This document shows, piece by piece, positions 1 to 7,109 of a DNA stretch of 64,000 bases (positions are counted from its first letter, which is position 1; each line of letters starts with the position of its first letter). Location: assembly GCA_963699055.1 (NCBI GenBank), contig CAVOTA010000002.1, forward strand, positions 434,001 through 498,000, in the 5' to 3' direction. The translations under genes were made by a program, and so were the position numbers. Source of the DNA: Bog-756 sp963699055. GTDB taxonomy: Bacteria; Actinomycetota; Acidimicrobiia; Acidimicrobiales; RAAP-2. The notes below the pieces were generated by a model that was not told where the DNA came from, made no database searches, and saw nothing but the letters and a program-made list of their open reading frames with translations.

Positions 1-1
1 G

Positions 2-112
2 GCCTGCGACGGCCTGTGGCTGTGCGGGCTGTTCGGCCTGGCCGTCCCCGGACCGGAGCTGGCCGCCTCCGTCGGTGCCGCCCTGGAGCAGATGACCCGG
101 GAGCGGTCGTGA
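2..112 (+). CDS. C-terminal fragment of an upstream regulator-like gene (cut by window edge)
   Basis: Only the last 36 codons are present, in frame 2, ending at TGA 110-112. The residues (CDGLWLCGLFGL, then an acidic Ala-rich helix) resemble the C-terminal ligand domain of TetR-type regulators, but the fragment is too short to be sure. Its stop overlaps the GTG start of the following MFS gene (GTGA). That suggests translational coupling and is the usual arrangement of a local regulator with the exporter it controls. Confidence 0.45.
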   Translation, partial: ACDGLWLCGLFGLAVPGPELAASVGAALEQMTRERS

Positions 113-1428
113 TCCGCCGCGGCCCCGCCACGGCCGGCGCCCCGGCGAGTGACGCCTCGGTCGCGCTCATCCGCACCCTGACCGTGACCGTCTTCCTGCT
201 GTGGCTCGGGGCGACGTCGATCATCCCCATGTTGCCCGTCTACATCCGCAGCCTGGGCGGGACCGACACGCTGGCCGGGCTGGTGATGGCCTCGTTCTTC
301 GCCGCCGGCGTGCTGTTCCAGTACCCGGTGGGCAAGCTGGCCGACCGGATCGGCCGCAAGCCGGTCCTGCTCGCCGGACTCGTCATCTACGCGGCGGCCA
401 GCTTCGCCTTCCTCGCCCCCATCGCCCCCGCCGTGGCCATCCTCCTGCGCGGCATGCAGGGCCTCGGTGCCGGCGCCGCGGCCATCGCCGCCCTGGCCAT
501 GGTGTCGGGCGCCGTCGTCGTCGAACGACGCGGCCGCGCCTTCGCCTCGATCTTCAGCGCCGAGATCGCGGGCATGGCCGTCGGGCCGCTCATCGGGTCG
601 ATCGTCGGCGCCCACCACATGTGGGTCATGTTCCTCGCCTCGGGTGTCGTCGCCTGCGCGGCGGCCGTCCCCGCCGCCCGGATCGTCGAGCCGGCGGAGG
701 AGGCCGCCCTCCGCGAGGCCCGCACCAATCCCGACGGGTCCGTCAACCGGCTGGCCAGGATCCGGTGGAGCCCGTCGATGACCGGCGCGCTGGTGGCGGC
801 GGCGGCCCTCGGGCTCACCACCGGCGTCTACGACATCTGCTGGACCCTGCTCCTCGTCTCCCGGGGGGCCGCCCCGTGGCAGATCGGCGTGTCGTGGACG
901 ATGTTCGCCGTCCCCTTCGTGATCGCCGCCCGGCCGAGCGGTTGGCTGGCCGACCACATGGACCGCCGCCTCCTGGTGCTGGGTGGACTCGGACTGGCCG
1001 TGGTGTTCTGTGCCTCGTACCCGTTCATCCACGTCGTCCCCCTCCTCATGGTGCTGGGCGGCACCGAGGCGCTCGGGTTCGCCGCGGCCATGCCCGCGCT
1101 GCAGTCGCTGCTGACGCAGGGCTCGGAGCCGTCCGAGGTGGGACGCATCCAGGGCATGTTCGGCACCACCCAGACGGCACTGACGGCGGTGTCGGCCGCC
1201 GTGGCCGGCGCGGCCTTCGCCGTGGCGCCGTGGCTGCCCTTCGTGACGGCCGCCGGCCTGACTACGTGCGCCCTGGTGGCGGCGGCGGTGGTGTGGCGTC
1301 GGGTACCGGGCCACGTCCACGCCGAGCTCCACCGGGTCGAGGTCGCGGTCGCACCCACGGACGCCGATGCCGCCGCGCCCCGAGCGTCCGATCAGCCGGC
1401 GGTGGGCGTCAGCTCCGAGGTGCAGTAG
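109..1428 (+). CDS. MFS transporter, drug/sugar-efflux type
   Basis: A 439-residue integral membrane carrier with about 12 hydrophobic segments. The loop 2-3 signature GKLADRIGRKPVLL and a second-half counterpart SGWLADHMDRRLLVLG mark it as a major facilitator protein moving small solutes by proton coupling; the substrate cannot be read from sequence. I chose GTG 109 because it overlaps the upstream stop, whereas an earlier in-frame ATG at 16 would run through the preceding coding region. The hydrophilic tail overlaps the 3' end of convergent mscL by 37 bp. Confidence 0.85.
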   Translation: MIRRGPATAGAPASDASVALIRTLTVTVFLLWLGATSIIPMLPVYIRSLGGTDTLAGLVMASFFAAGVLFQYPVGKLADRIGRKPVLLAGLVIYAAASFAFLAPIAPAVAILLRGMQGLGAGAAAIAALAMVSGAVVVERRGRAFASIFSAEIAGMAVGPLIGSIVGAHHMWVMFLASGVVACAAAVPAARIVEPAEEAALREARTNPDGSVNRLARIRWSPSMTGALVAAAALGLTTGVYDICWTLLLVSRGAAPWQIGVSWTMFAVPFVIAARPSGWLADHMDRRLLVLGGLGLAVVFCASYPFIHVVPLLMVLGGTEALGFAAAMPALQSLLTQGSEPSEVGRIQGMFGTTQTALTAVSAAVAGAAFAVAPWLPFVTAAGLTTCALVAAAVVWRRVPGHVHAELHRVEVAVAPTDADAAAPRASDQPAVGVSSEVQ

Positions 1429-1805
1429 GCGCACCGGCTCGCGGCGTCCGGGACCTGGGACAGGCACTCGGGGCACTCGCGGACCGGCTCCTCGCTCGGC
1501 GTCCGGCCGAGCCGGGCCATGAGAGCGTTGACCGGCTTGATCACCAGGAAGAAGATCACGGCGGCCACGATCACGAAGTTGAGCAGCGCCGTCAGCACCT
1601 TGCCGTAGGAGATCACCGACCCGTGCACCGTCCACGAGAGGCTGTTGAACTGGGTGCTGCCGCCGAAGATGGCCTTGATGAACGGTGTGATGATGTCGGT
1701 CGTCAGTGCCGCCACCACCGCGGTGAACGCGGCGCCGATGACGACGGCCACCGCCAGATCGAGCAGGTTCCCCCGCAGGAGGAACTCCTTGAACTCCTTG
1801 ATCAT
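1392..1805 (-). CDS. mscL: Large-conductance mechanosensitive channel MscL with C-terminal zinc ribbon
   Basis: 137 residues from ATG 1805, preceded by AGGAGAGG. The N-terminus MIKEFKEFLLRGNLLDLAVA followed by VVIGAAFTAVV is the MscL amphipathic helix and first pore helix; the second membrane helix is around residues 65-90. MscL opens under membrane tension to release solutes during osmotic downshock. The tail has a CPEC...CAYC pattern, a four-cysteine zinc-ribbon-like element that E. coli MscL lacks. The stop region overlaps the convergent MFS gene. An upstream in-frame ATG at 1889 is unlikely because the extra residues are not MscL-like. Confidence 0.95.
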   Translation of the reverse strand: MIKEFKEFLLRGNLLDLAVAVVIGAAFTAVVAALTTDIITPFIKAIFGGSTQFNSLSWTVHGSVISYGKVLTALLNFVIVAAVIFFLVIKPVNALMARLGRTPSEEPVRECPECLSQVPDAASRCAYCTSELTPTAG

Positions 1806-1934
1806 CGCGACACCTCTCCTACTCGGTACCCGGACGCCGACCGGCGCCACGGCCATGACTGTACGCGGGGCCCTGGCCGGCTGCGACACCCGCCACCCGA
1901 CGGCGACCGGGTGCCGTCGGCGGTCGTGCCGGGC

Positions 1935-2420
1935 TCAGGGAAGGCCGACGTGCACGGCGGCGGTCCAGCGGCCGGTCATCTCGACCTGGCACACCGAGGT
2001 GGCGGCCCCGAGCAGCCAGGCGATCACCTCGGCGTTGTCGGCGTCGGCCGGTACCTCGGCGACCAGCCCGCGACGCGGATGGTCCTGGGTGACGCGCCAC
2101 CCCTCGGGCACGGGTCGGCCGAGATCGCGCAGCCGCCAGGCGACCCGGGGGCCGGAGGCGTGCTGGAGACCGACCGTCGTCGGTCGCGGCGGTTGCCCGG
2201 ACTGACGTCGACCCGGCATCCAGGTCACGGTCGGCACCAGGTGGGTGGACCCGCCCAGGAAGGCGAAGGGCCCGGGCTCGGCCGGCCGGTACTCCTCGTC
2301 GATGACCGGCTCCAGGTTGATCCACCCCGTCCCGCCCGCCTGCACGGTGGCCATCCGGGCCAGTAGTTCGGCGTCGTCGTGGGCCACGAAGCCGAACTCG
2401 ACGGGCCGGCTCCGGCTCAC
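1935..2420 (-). CDS. Conserved hypothetical protein, coupled to a luciferase-like oxidoreductase gene
   Basis: 161 residues, not recognised. It starts at GTG 2420, which overlaps the stop of the luciferase-like gene (GTGA), so the two are probably co-translated. Visible are an N-terminal FGFVAHDDAELLARMATV helix, a Gly/Pro-rich middle containing WINLEPVIDEEY, and a C-terminal DADNAEVIAWLLGAATSVCQVEM stretch split by basic segments. There is no signal peptide, membrane helix or catalytic motif I can name. The neighbours suggest a role linked to the flavin/F420 enzymes, but this is only context. Confidence 0.75.
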   Translation of the reverse strand: MSRSRPVEFGFVAHDDAELLARMATVQAGGTGWINLEPVIDEEYRPAEPGPFAFLGGSTHLVPTVTWMPGRRQSGQPPRPTTVGLQHASGPRVAWRLRDLGRPVPEGWRVTQDHPRRGLVAEVPADADNAEVIAWLLGAATSVCQVEMTGRWTAAVHVGLP

Positions 2421-3304
2421 GTCTGCAGGTCCCCGACGGCGGCGGCCAGAGCGTCGAGCTCGGCCCGCCACGAGTCGGGTCGTGCCAGCGGTCGCACGAC
2501 GAACTTGGAGAACCCCACGGCCAGGAACCCCTCCAGGAACTCGCGCAGCGCTCCGAGGCCGGCCGGAACCACCGTGGCCGGGTCGACACCCTTGCGTGAC
2601 CGGCCCAGGGCGGCGAGCATCGACGGCTCGAGCGGTCCCGGGGCGTAGGCCAGGGACACCCCGAAGTGCTCGGGGCTGATGGCCCGTCCGGCCGCGGCGG
2701 CGGCCTCGTCGATGACCGTCCTGCCGGCCGCGGCCTCCGCCGGGGTGCAGGCCGACGGCAGCCATCCATCGGCATGGCGACCGCACCGTTCGAGGGCGGC
2801 GGGCACCATCCCGCCCAGCCAGAACTCGAGGGGCTCCTGCACGGGCAGGGGTGCCAGCCTCACCCCGTCGAAGGCACCGACCTCGCCGTGGTGGTCCACC
2901 GTCTCCCCCGCCCACAGGCGGCGCAGCACAGGGAAGGCCTCCTCCATGCGGGCGCCCTTCTCCTTCCCCGGGACCCCCACCGCCCCGGACTCCGGCAGTC
3001 GGGCGAGACCGGGCACGAACGTCACCAGCAGGCGCCCGGACGACAGCCGGTCGAGGGTGGCCAGCTGCTTGGCCAGTCGGACGACGTTGCGACCGGGCAG
3101 CAGCAGGGTGGTACCGAGCTTGAGCCGGGGGTTGTGGGCGGCGGCGTAGGCCAGCGCGGTGAGCGGGTCGAGCGTGGGCGCCGTCAGCACCTCGGGCAGC
3201 CACAGCGAGTCGAACCCGAGCTCGTCGAGGTCGTCGACCAGCCGGCCGAGCCCGACGGGCTCGCCGTCCAGGGGCCCCGCCCCGACCCCGATGCGGACCT
3301 TCAC
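2417..3304 (-). CDS. Luciferase-like (LLM class) flavin/F420-dependent oxidoreductase
   Basis: 295 residues from GTG 3304, overlapping the nitroreductase stop. The TIM-barrel luciferase fold is visible as LDELGFDSLWLPE (first helix/strand), LKLGTTLLLPGRNVVRLAKQLATLD, and LEFWLGGMVPAALERCGRHADGW. These match the bacterial LLM family that uses FMN or F420. Substrate is unknown; relatives oxidise alcohols, reduce activated alkenes or act on xenobiotics. It sits in a run of redox genes with two 4-bp overlaps, which implies one transcript. Confidence 0.85.
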   Translation of the reverse strand: MKVRIGVGAGPLDGEPVGLGRLVDDLDELGFDSLWLPEVLTAPTLDPLTALAYAAAHNPRLKLGTTLLLPGRNVVRLAKQLATLDRLSSGRLLVTFVPGLARLPESGAVGVPGKEKGARMEEAFPVLRRLWAGETVDHHGEVGAFDGVRLAPLPVQEPLEFWLGGMVPAALERCGRHADGWLPSACTPAEAAAGRTVIDEAAAAAGRAISPEHFGVSLAYAPGPLEPSMLAALGRSRKGVDPATVVPAGLGALREFLEGFLAVGFSKFVVRPLARPDSWRAELDALAAAVGDLQT

Positions 3305-3993
3305 CCCGCCACCAGGGGTGGGCCGTCGAACCGGTCGACGGTGGCGAACTCCTCGACCGGCGCCCGCCGGAGCCGGGTCGGTTGGCGGACCGGGTGCCCG
3401 AGGGCGAGCAACCCCGCCACCAGGTGGGTGTCGGGCACGCCCAGCAGCTCCCGCACGGTCCGCTCCTCGCGCACCACCATGGAGGTGAGCACCCCGGCCA
3501 GACCCTCGGTCCGTGCCGCCAGCAGGATGCTCCAGGCGAACGGGTAGATGGAGGCTCCGCCCACCATGGTGTAGTGCCCGCTGTCCCGGTCCACCGTGGC
3601 CAGGCGGGCGAGGTCGGCCAGCAGCACCAGCATCACCGGGACCTCGTCGAGGTGCTCGGCGAACCCGCCCGGTCCGGATGCGGCGGCGGCGGCCACGTCG
3701 CCGGCGGTCGCCACGGCGGTCGCCTCCCCTGCCCGGTCGGTGACGACCGCCCACGGCGTCAGGCCGGCCGCCACCTGCGCCAGGTACTCGTACCAGCCGG
3801 GGAGGTAGACGTCGCGCAGGGCGCGGCGGACGGCCGGGTCGTGGACCACCACCACCCGCCAGGCCTGGCGGTTGCCCCCGTTGGGCGCGAACCGCGCCGT
3901 CTCCAGCAGGCGGAAGACGGTGGCGTCGTCGACCGGCTCGTCGGTGAAGTCGCGCACCGCCCCGGTGGTGCGCAGGGCCTCGGCCAGGTCCAC
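3301..3993 (-). CDS. Nitroreductase-family oxidoreductase
   Basis: 230 residues. GTG 3993 is chosen because AGGAGG lies 7 bp upstream; an ATG at 4035 would sit inside the preceding gene. The N-terminus GAVRDFTDEPVDD...LLETARFAPNGGNRQAWRVVVV is the FMN-phosphate binding signature of nitroreductases. A later GVLTSMVVREERTVRELLGVP completes the fold. Family members reduce nitro groups, quinones or flavins with NAD(P)H as FMN homodimers. Its 3' end overlaps the luciferase-like gene and a peroxiredoxin lies 10 bp upstream, suggesting a redox operon. Confidence 0.9.
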   Translation of the reverse strand: MDLAEALRTTGAVRDFTDEPVDDATVFRLLETARFAPNGGNRQAWRVVVVHDPAVRRALRDVYLPGWYEYLAQVAAGLTPWAVVTDRAGEATAVATAGDVAAAAASGPGGFAEHLDEVPVMLVLLADLARLATVDRDSGHYTMVGGASIYPFAWSILLAARTEGLAGVLTSMVVREERTVRELLGVPDTHLVAGLLALGHPVRQPTRLRRAPVEEFATVDRFDGPPLVAG

Positions 3994-4003
3994 CGGCGTC
4001 CTC

Positions 4004-4486
4004 CTAGAGGATCTCGAGGACGGCGTCGGCCGCACTCACGGTGAGCCCGGGCCCGGGCTCGACCTGCAGGGCGGTGACCACTCCGTCCTCGATCACCATG
4101 GCGTACCGCTGGGAACGGGTGCCGAGGCCGAAGCCGCTGCCGTCCATCTCGAGCCCCACGGCGGCGGCGAACTCGCCGTTGCCGTCGGCCAGCATCAGGA
4201 CGGCGTCGCCGACGTTCTGCGAGTCACCCCAGGCGCTCATGACGAACGGGTCGTTCACCGAGATGCAGGCGACGGTGCCGACGCCCTTGGCGGCCAGCTC
4301 GTCGTGGCGGATGACGTAGCTCGGCAGGTGGTAGTCGGAGCACGTCGGCGTGAAGGCGCCGGGTACGGCGAACAGGACGACCTTGCCGGAACCGAGTACG
4401 TCGGCCGTCCGCACGTGGGTCGGGCTGCCGCCCACGGTGGTCATGACCTCGACATCGGGGATCCGGTCACCTACGGCAATGCTCAT
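4004..4486 (-). CDS. Peroxiredoxin, Prx5/AhpC-TSA type
   Basis: 160 residues, with AGGAGAG before ATG 4486. PGAFTPTCS holds the peroxidatic Cys49, followed by the SVNDPFVMSAWG and GLGTRSQRYAMVI blocks characteristic of Prx5-type redoxins. The enzyme reduces hydrogen peroxide or alkyl hydroperoxides using a thiol partner. A further Cys lies at 74, so the resolving mechanism is uncertain. It is the first gene of the tight downstream run (nitroreductase, luciferase-like, unknown). About 180 bp separate it from the next gene upstream. Confidence 0.93.
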   Translation of the reverse strand: MSIAVGDRIPDVEVMTTVGGSPTHVRTADVLGSGKVVLFAVPGAFTPTCSDYHLPSYVIRHDELAAKGVGTVACISVNDPFVMSAWGDSQNVGDAVLMLADGNGEFAAAVGLEMDGSGFGLGTRSQRYAMVIEDGVVTALQVEPGPGLTVSAADAVLEIL

Positions 4487-4668
4487 GGTGCTCTCCTGGG
4501 AGGGTCGGTGCCGGCGGTCCGGTGCGCGGTCGCCGGTCGGATGGGTGGCAACGGCAGGAGCGCCGTTGCACGCAGCATACGGTTCACCGGCCGGGACCGG
4601 TCACCGGGGGCGGGCCGTGCCGGATGCGGACGACGGTCCCGGTCGTCCGGTGGGTCGCCTCCCACCGC

Positions 4669-5583
4669 TCAGTGCGCGTCGAGGACCGACCGTCCGAACG
4701 CCTCGACCGCCGCCAGCTGCGCGTCGCGGGTGTCGCCCGGCAGCGCCACGCTCACCCACTCGACGCCGAGGGCCTCGAGCTCGCGGAGGGAGTCGACGAC
4801 CCGCGCCTCGTCCACCGGTCCGGCGCCCATGGACAGGCCCTCGGGGATGAAGCAAACGGTGAGCGGCTCGGTCCTCCCGACCCGGTCGGCGTGGCTCCGG
4901 GCGTACTCGAGCGCCACCGCCAGGTCGGCGGCGGTCTCGAGCGGCGCCGTGCGGGTCCGGTCGGCGATGCGGGCCGGATTGGGGAACGGGCACCAGCCGT
5001 CCGCCGACTCGACGGCCCGTCGGATGGCCCGCCGGCTGTTGCCCCCGATCCACAGCGGTGGGCGGGGCCGCTGCCGGGGTCGGGGCAGCATGGTGTTGCC
5101 CTGGGCCCGGAAGCCGGCACCGGTGAAGGTCACGCTCTCCCCGCGCCACGCCGCGTCCATGGCCGCCAGGGCCTCGTCCATGCGGTCGTTGCGATCGGAG
5201 AACGGGACGCCGAGGGCGTCGAACTCGGGCTCGAGGTAGCCCGCACCCAGTCCGACGACGGTACGGCCGCCGCTCAGCACGTCGAGGGTGGCGATCCCCT
5301 TGGCGGCCAGGAACGGGTTCCGGTACGGCAGGACGAACAGGTTGGTGTGCAGCAGCACCGTGGAGGTGGCCGCGGCGGCGAAGGACAGGGCCACCAGCGG
5401 GTCCAGGGCGTGGTGGCCCCCGTGGGCCAGCCAGTCGTCGCCGGGGAACGGGTGGTCGGTGGTGTAGACGGCGCTGAACCCGGCGGCCTCGGCCGCGGCG
5501 GCGAGCTCGCCGATGGCACCGGGGGCGAGGAACTCCTCACCGCACTCCACCCGGTGGGTGGGCAGACCGTAGGAGACGCGCAC
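4669..5583 (-). CDS. Luciferase-like (LLM class) F420-type oxidoreductase
   Basis: 304 residues. Family landmarks are AAEAAGFSAVYTTDHPFPG near residue 35, LLHTNLFVLPYRNPFLAAKG, the GGRTVVGLGAGYLEPEFDALG block, and PPLWIGGNSRRAIRRAVE. The last resembles F420-dependent LLM enzymes more than FMN luciferases, but the cofactor is not proven by sequence. It starts 4 bp after the thioesterase gene stops, so the two are probably one transcript. It is the second LLM enzyme within 3.5 kb and is not a recent duplicate: the two share only fold motifs. Confidence 0.88.
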   Translation of the reverse strand: MRVSYGLPTHRVECGEEFLAPGAIGELAAAAEAAGFSAVYTTDHPFPGDDWLAHGGHHALDPLVALSFAAAATSTVLLHTNLFVLPYRNPFLAAKGIATLDVLSGGRTVVGLGAGYLEPEFDALGVPFSDRNDRMDEALAAMDAAWRGESVTFTGAGFRAQGNTMLPRPRQRPRPPLWIGGNSRRAIRRAVESADGWCPFPNPARIADRTRTAPLETAADLAVALEYARSHADRVGRTEPLTVCFIPEGLSMGAGPVDEARVVDSLRELEALGVEWVSVALPGDTRDAQLAAVEAFGRSVLDAH

Positions 5584-5587
5584 GGCG

Positions 5588-6025
5588 CTACCCCGCCCCG
5601 ACCAGCTCGGCCAGGAAGGCGGGCAGCCGGCCGGGACGTCCCGTCGGGTCGACGGCCCCGTGCACGGTGACGGCGGTGGCCCGGGACTCGCCCCCGACCG
5701 CCAACAGGTACCCGACCTGGAAGGTGGTCCGGGTCACGCCGTCGACCCGGACGTGGACGTGGACCTCGTCGTCGAAGCGCAGGGGGCGCCGGTACCGCAC
5801 GTAGAGCTCGAGGACGGCGAAGTCCACCCCGTCGGGCCCGGAACGCACCACCTCGTAGGGATGGCCGGCCTCCCGCAGCATCGCCGCCCGGGCCTCCTCC
5901 AGGTAGGCGGGGTAGGCGCCGTGGTGGATGATTCCCATGGCGTCCGTCTCCGCGAAGCGGGTCCGCAGGCGGTGGGTGAAGCGGTAGTCCGACGCGACCA
6001 GCGACGGCTGCAACGAGAGGCGCAC
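5588..6025 (-). CDS. Acyl-CoA thioesterase, 4HBT/YbgC-like hotdog fold
   Basis: 145 residues from GTG 6025. The segment RFAETDAMGIIHHGAYPAYL followed by EEAR is the hallmark of 4-hydroxybenzoyl-CoA thioesterase/YbgC enzymes, with the catalytic Asp in TDAMG. The central hotdog strands follow (YVRYRRPLRFDDEVHVHV). It would hydrolyse an acyl-CoA in the cytoplasm; chain preference is unknown. Close spacing to the LLM gene downstream (4 bp) and the DHSWG-motif gene upstream (10 bp) suggests a small operon acting on an acyl or aromatic substrate. Confidence 0.9.
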   Translation of the reverse strand: MRLSLQPSLVASDYRFTHRLRTRFAETDAMGIIHHGAYPAYLEEARAAMLREAGHPYEVVRSGPDGVDFAVLELYVRYRRPLRFDDEVHVHVRVDGVTRTTFQVGYLLAVGGESRATAVTVHGAVDPTGRPGRLPAFLAELVGAG

Positions 6026-6035
6026 CCGGGCGACG

Positions 6036-6980
6036 CTACCGGCCGGCCGCCGCGTCCTGCGGCTGGTTCCACTCGATCCACCCGGTGCCGGTCCGACCGT
6101 CGGCCGCGGTGAAGCGGGCCGCGGCGCGGGGGAACCGGCTGACCCGGCCGTCGGTGGCGGTCAGCAGCAACGGCGCGAAACCCAGGGGCTCGATGGCCAG
6201 GTCGAGCGAGACCGGCTCGAGCAGCGCCCGGGCCGAGGTGGGCAGCCCTTCGCCGCCGAGCTCCTCGGTCACGTCGAGTCCGGTCACCGTGACCACCTCG
6301 CCGTCGGGGTGCTGGACGTAGCCGAAGGGGATGCGGGAACCCGGGATCCGGATGTCGGCGCCGTGGACCCGGGTCCCGTCGTCGAGCCGGGCCGCGAACC
6401 AGCACCAGGTGAACGCCCACCAGTCGCGGACGCCCCAGGAGTGGTCCCGCTGGCCCTGGCCCTCGACGGCGATGCGCTCGCCGCCCACGGTCAGCGAGCC
6501 GCCGACCAGGCAGGGGACCTCGTAGCGGGTGGTGAGGTCGTAGTGGTACGGCACGCCGTCGGTGGTCCAGGTGAGGTCGAGACCCAGCGTCGTCGGTGTG
6601 CCGGGTGCCCCCCGGTAGACGTCCGCCGGGTCGTCGTGGACCACCGCGGGCACCGAGCCGATCAGCGTGAAGGAGTCGAGCGGTTCGCCGACCACACCGG
6701 CGAACCGGTGGGCGCCGGCGTCCACGGCCAGGCCCGGCTCCGGGGCGACGGGCAGGTCGTAGGCCAGCGACGCCACGAGGGGCCGGCCGGCGCGCACGAC
6801 CGTCGTCGTCCACCAGGTGACGCCCAGGTTGGGGTAGAGGCCGATCCGGGCGTAGCCGGCCACGGTGCCGTCGTGGGACACCAGGTCGAGGTAGTGCGAC
6901 TCGTTCCACAGGGGCTCGTCGGAGGGGACGTGGCGACCTTCGTCGGCGGGATCGACGGCGTGGGGGTTCGGGTCGGTCAT
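6036..6980 (-). CDS. DHSWG-motif protein (DUF7064/DUF7065-like, lipocalin-like)
   Basis: 314 residues. The diagnostic motif GQGQRDHSWGVRDWW is at about residues 174-188. It occurs in a widespread actinobacterial family of uncharacterised two-domain beta-rich proteins (DUF7064/7065), distantly like AttH/hydroxyneurosporene-synthase folds. The N-terminal half has paired WWTTTVVRAGRPLVASLAYD strands. There is no signal peptide. In other genomes this family often accompanies acyl-CoA or steroid-type catabolic genes, which fits the thioesterase and LLM genes downstream. The exact reaction is unknown. Confidence 0.75.
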   Translation of the reverse strand: MTDPNPHAVDPADEGRHVPSDEPLWNESHYLDLVSHDGTVAGYARIGLYPNLGVTWWTTTVVRAGRPLVASLAYDLPVAPEPGLAVDAGAHRFAGVVGEPLDSFTLIGSVPAVVHDDPADVYRGAPGTPTTLGLDLTWTTDGVPYHYDLTTRYEVPCLVGGSLTVGGERIAVEGQGQRDHSWGVRDWWAFTWCWFAARLDDGTRVHGADIRIPGSRIPFGYVQHPDGEVVTVTGLDVTEELGGEGLPTSARALLEPVSLDLAIEPLGFAPLLLTATDGRVSRFPRAAARFTAADGRTGTGWIEWNQPQDAAAGR

Positions 6981-7109
6981 GGCGCGCTCCTCGGTGCGTG
7001 GCTCCGGGGACGACCCTGTCGGGCCGCCACCCCCGGTGGTACCTTGGGTCTAGCAGGCCGTCCCGGCGGGCGGCGGATCCCGGCCCGCCGGCCCCGGCCC
7101 CCCTCCCCC

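Noticed and set aside
6309..7109. In-frame upstream extension of the GH43-like gene
   Set aside because: It is antisense to the DHSWG-motif gene, and the signal peptide begins at ATG 7110.
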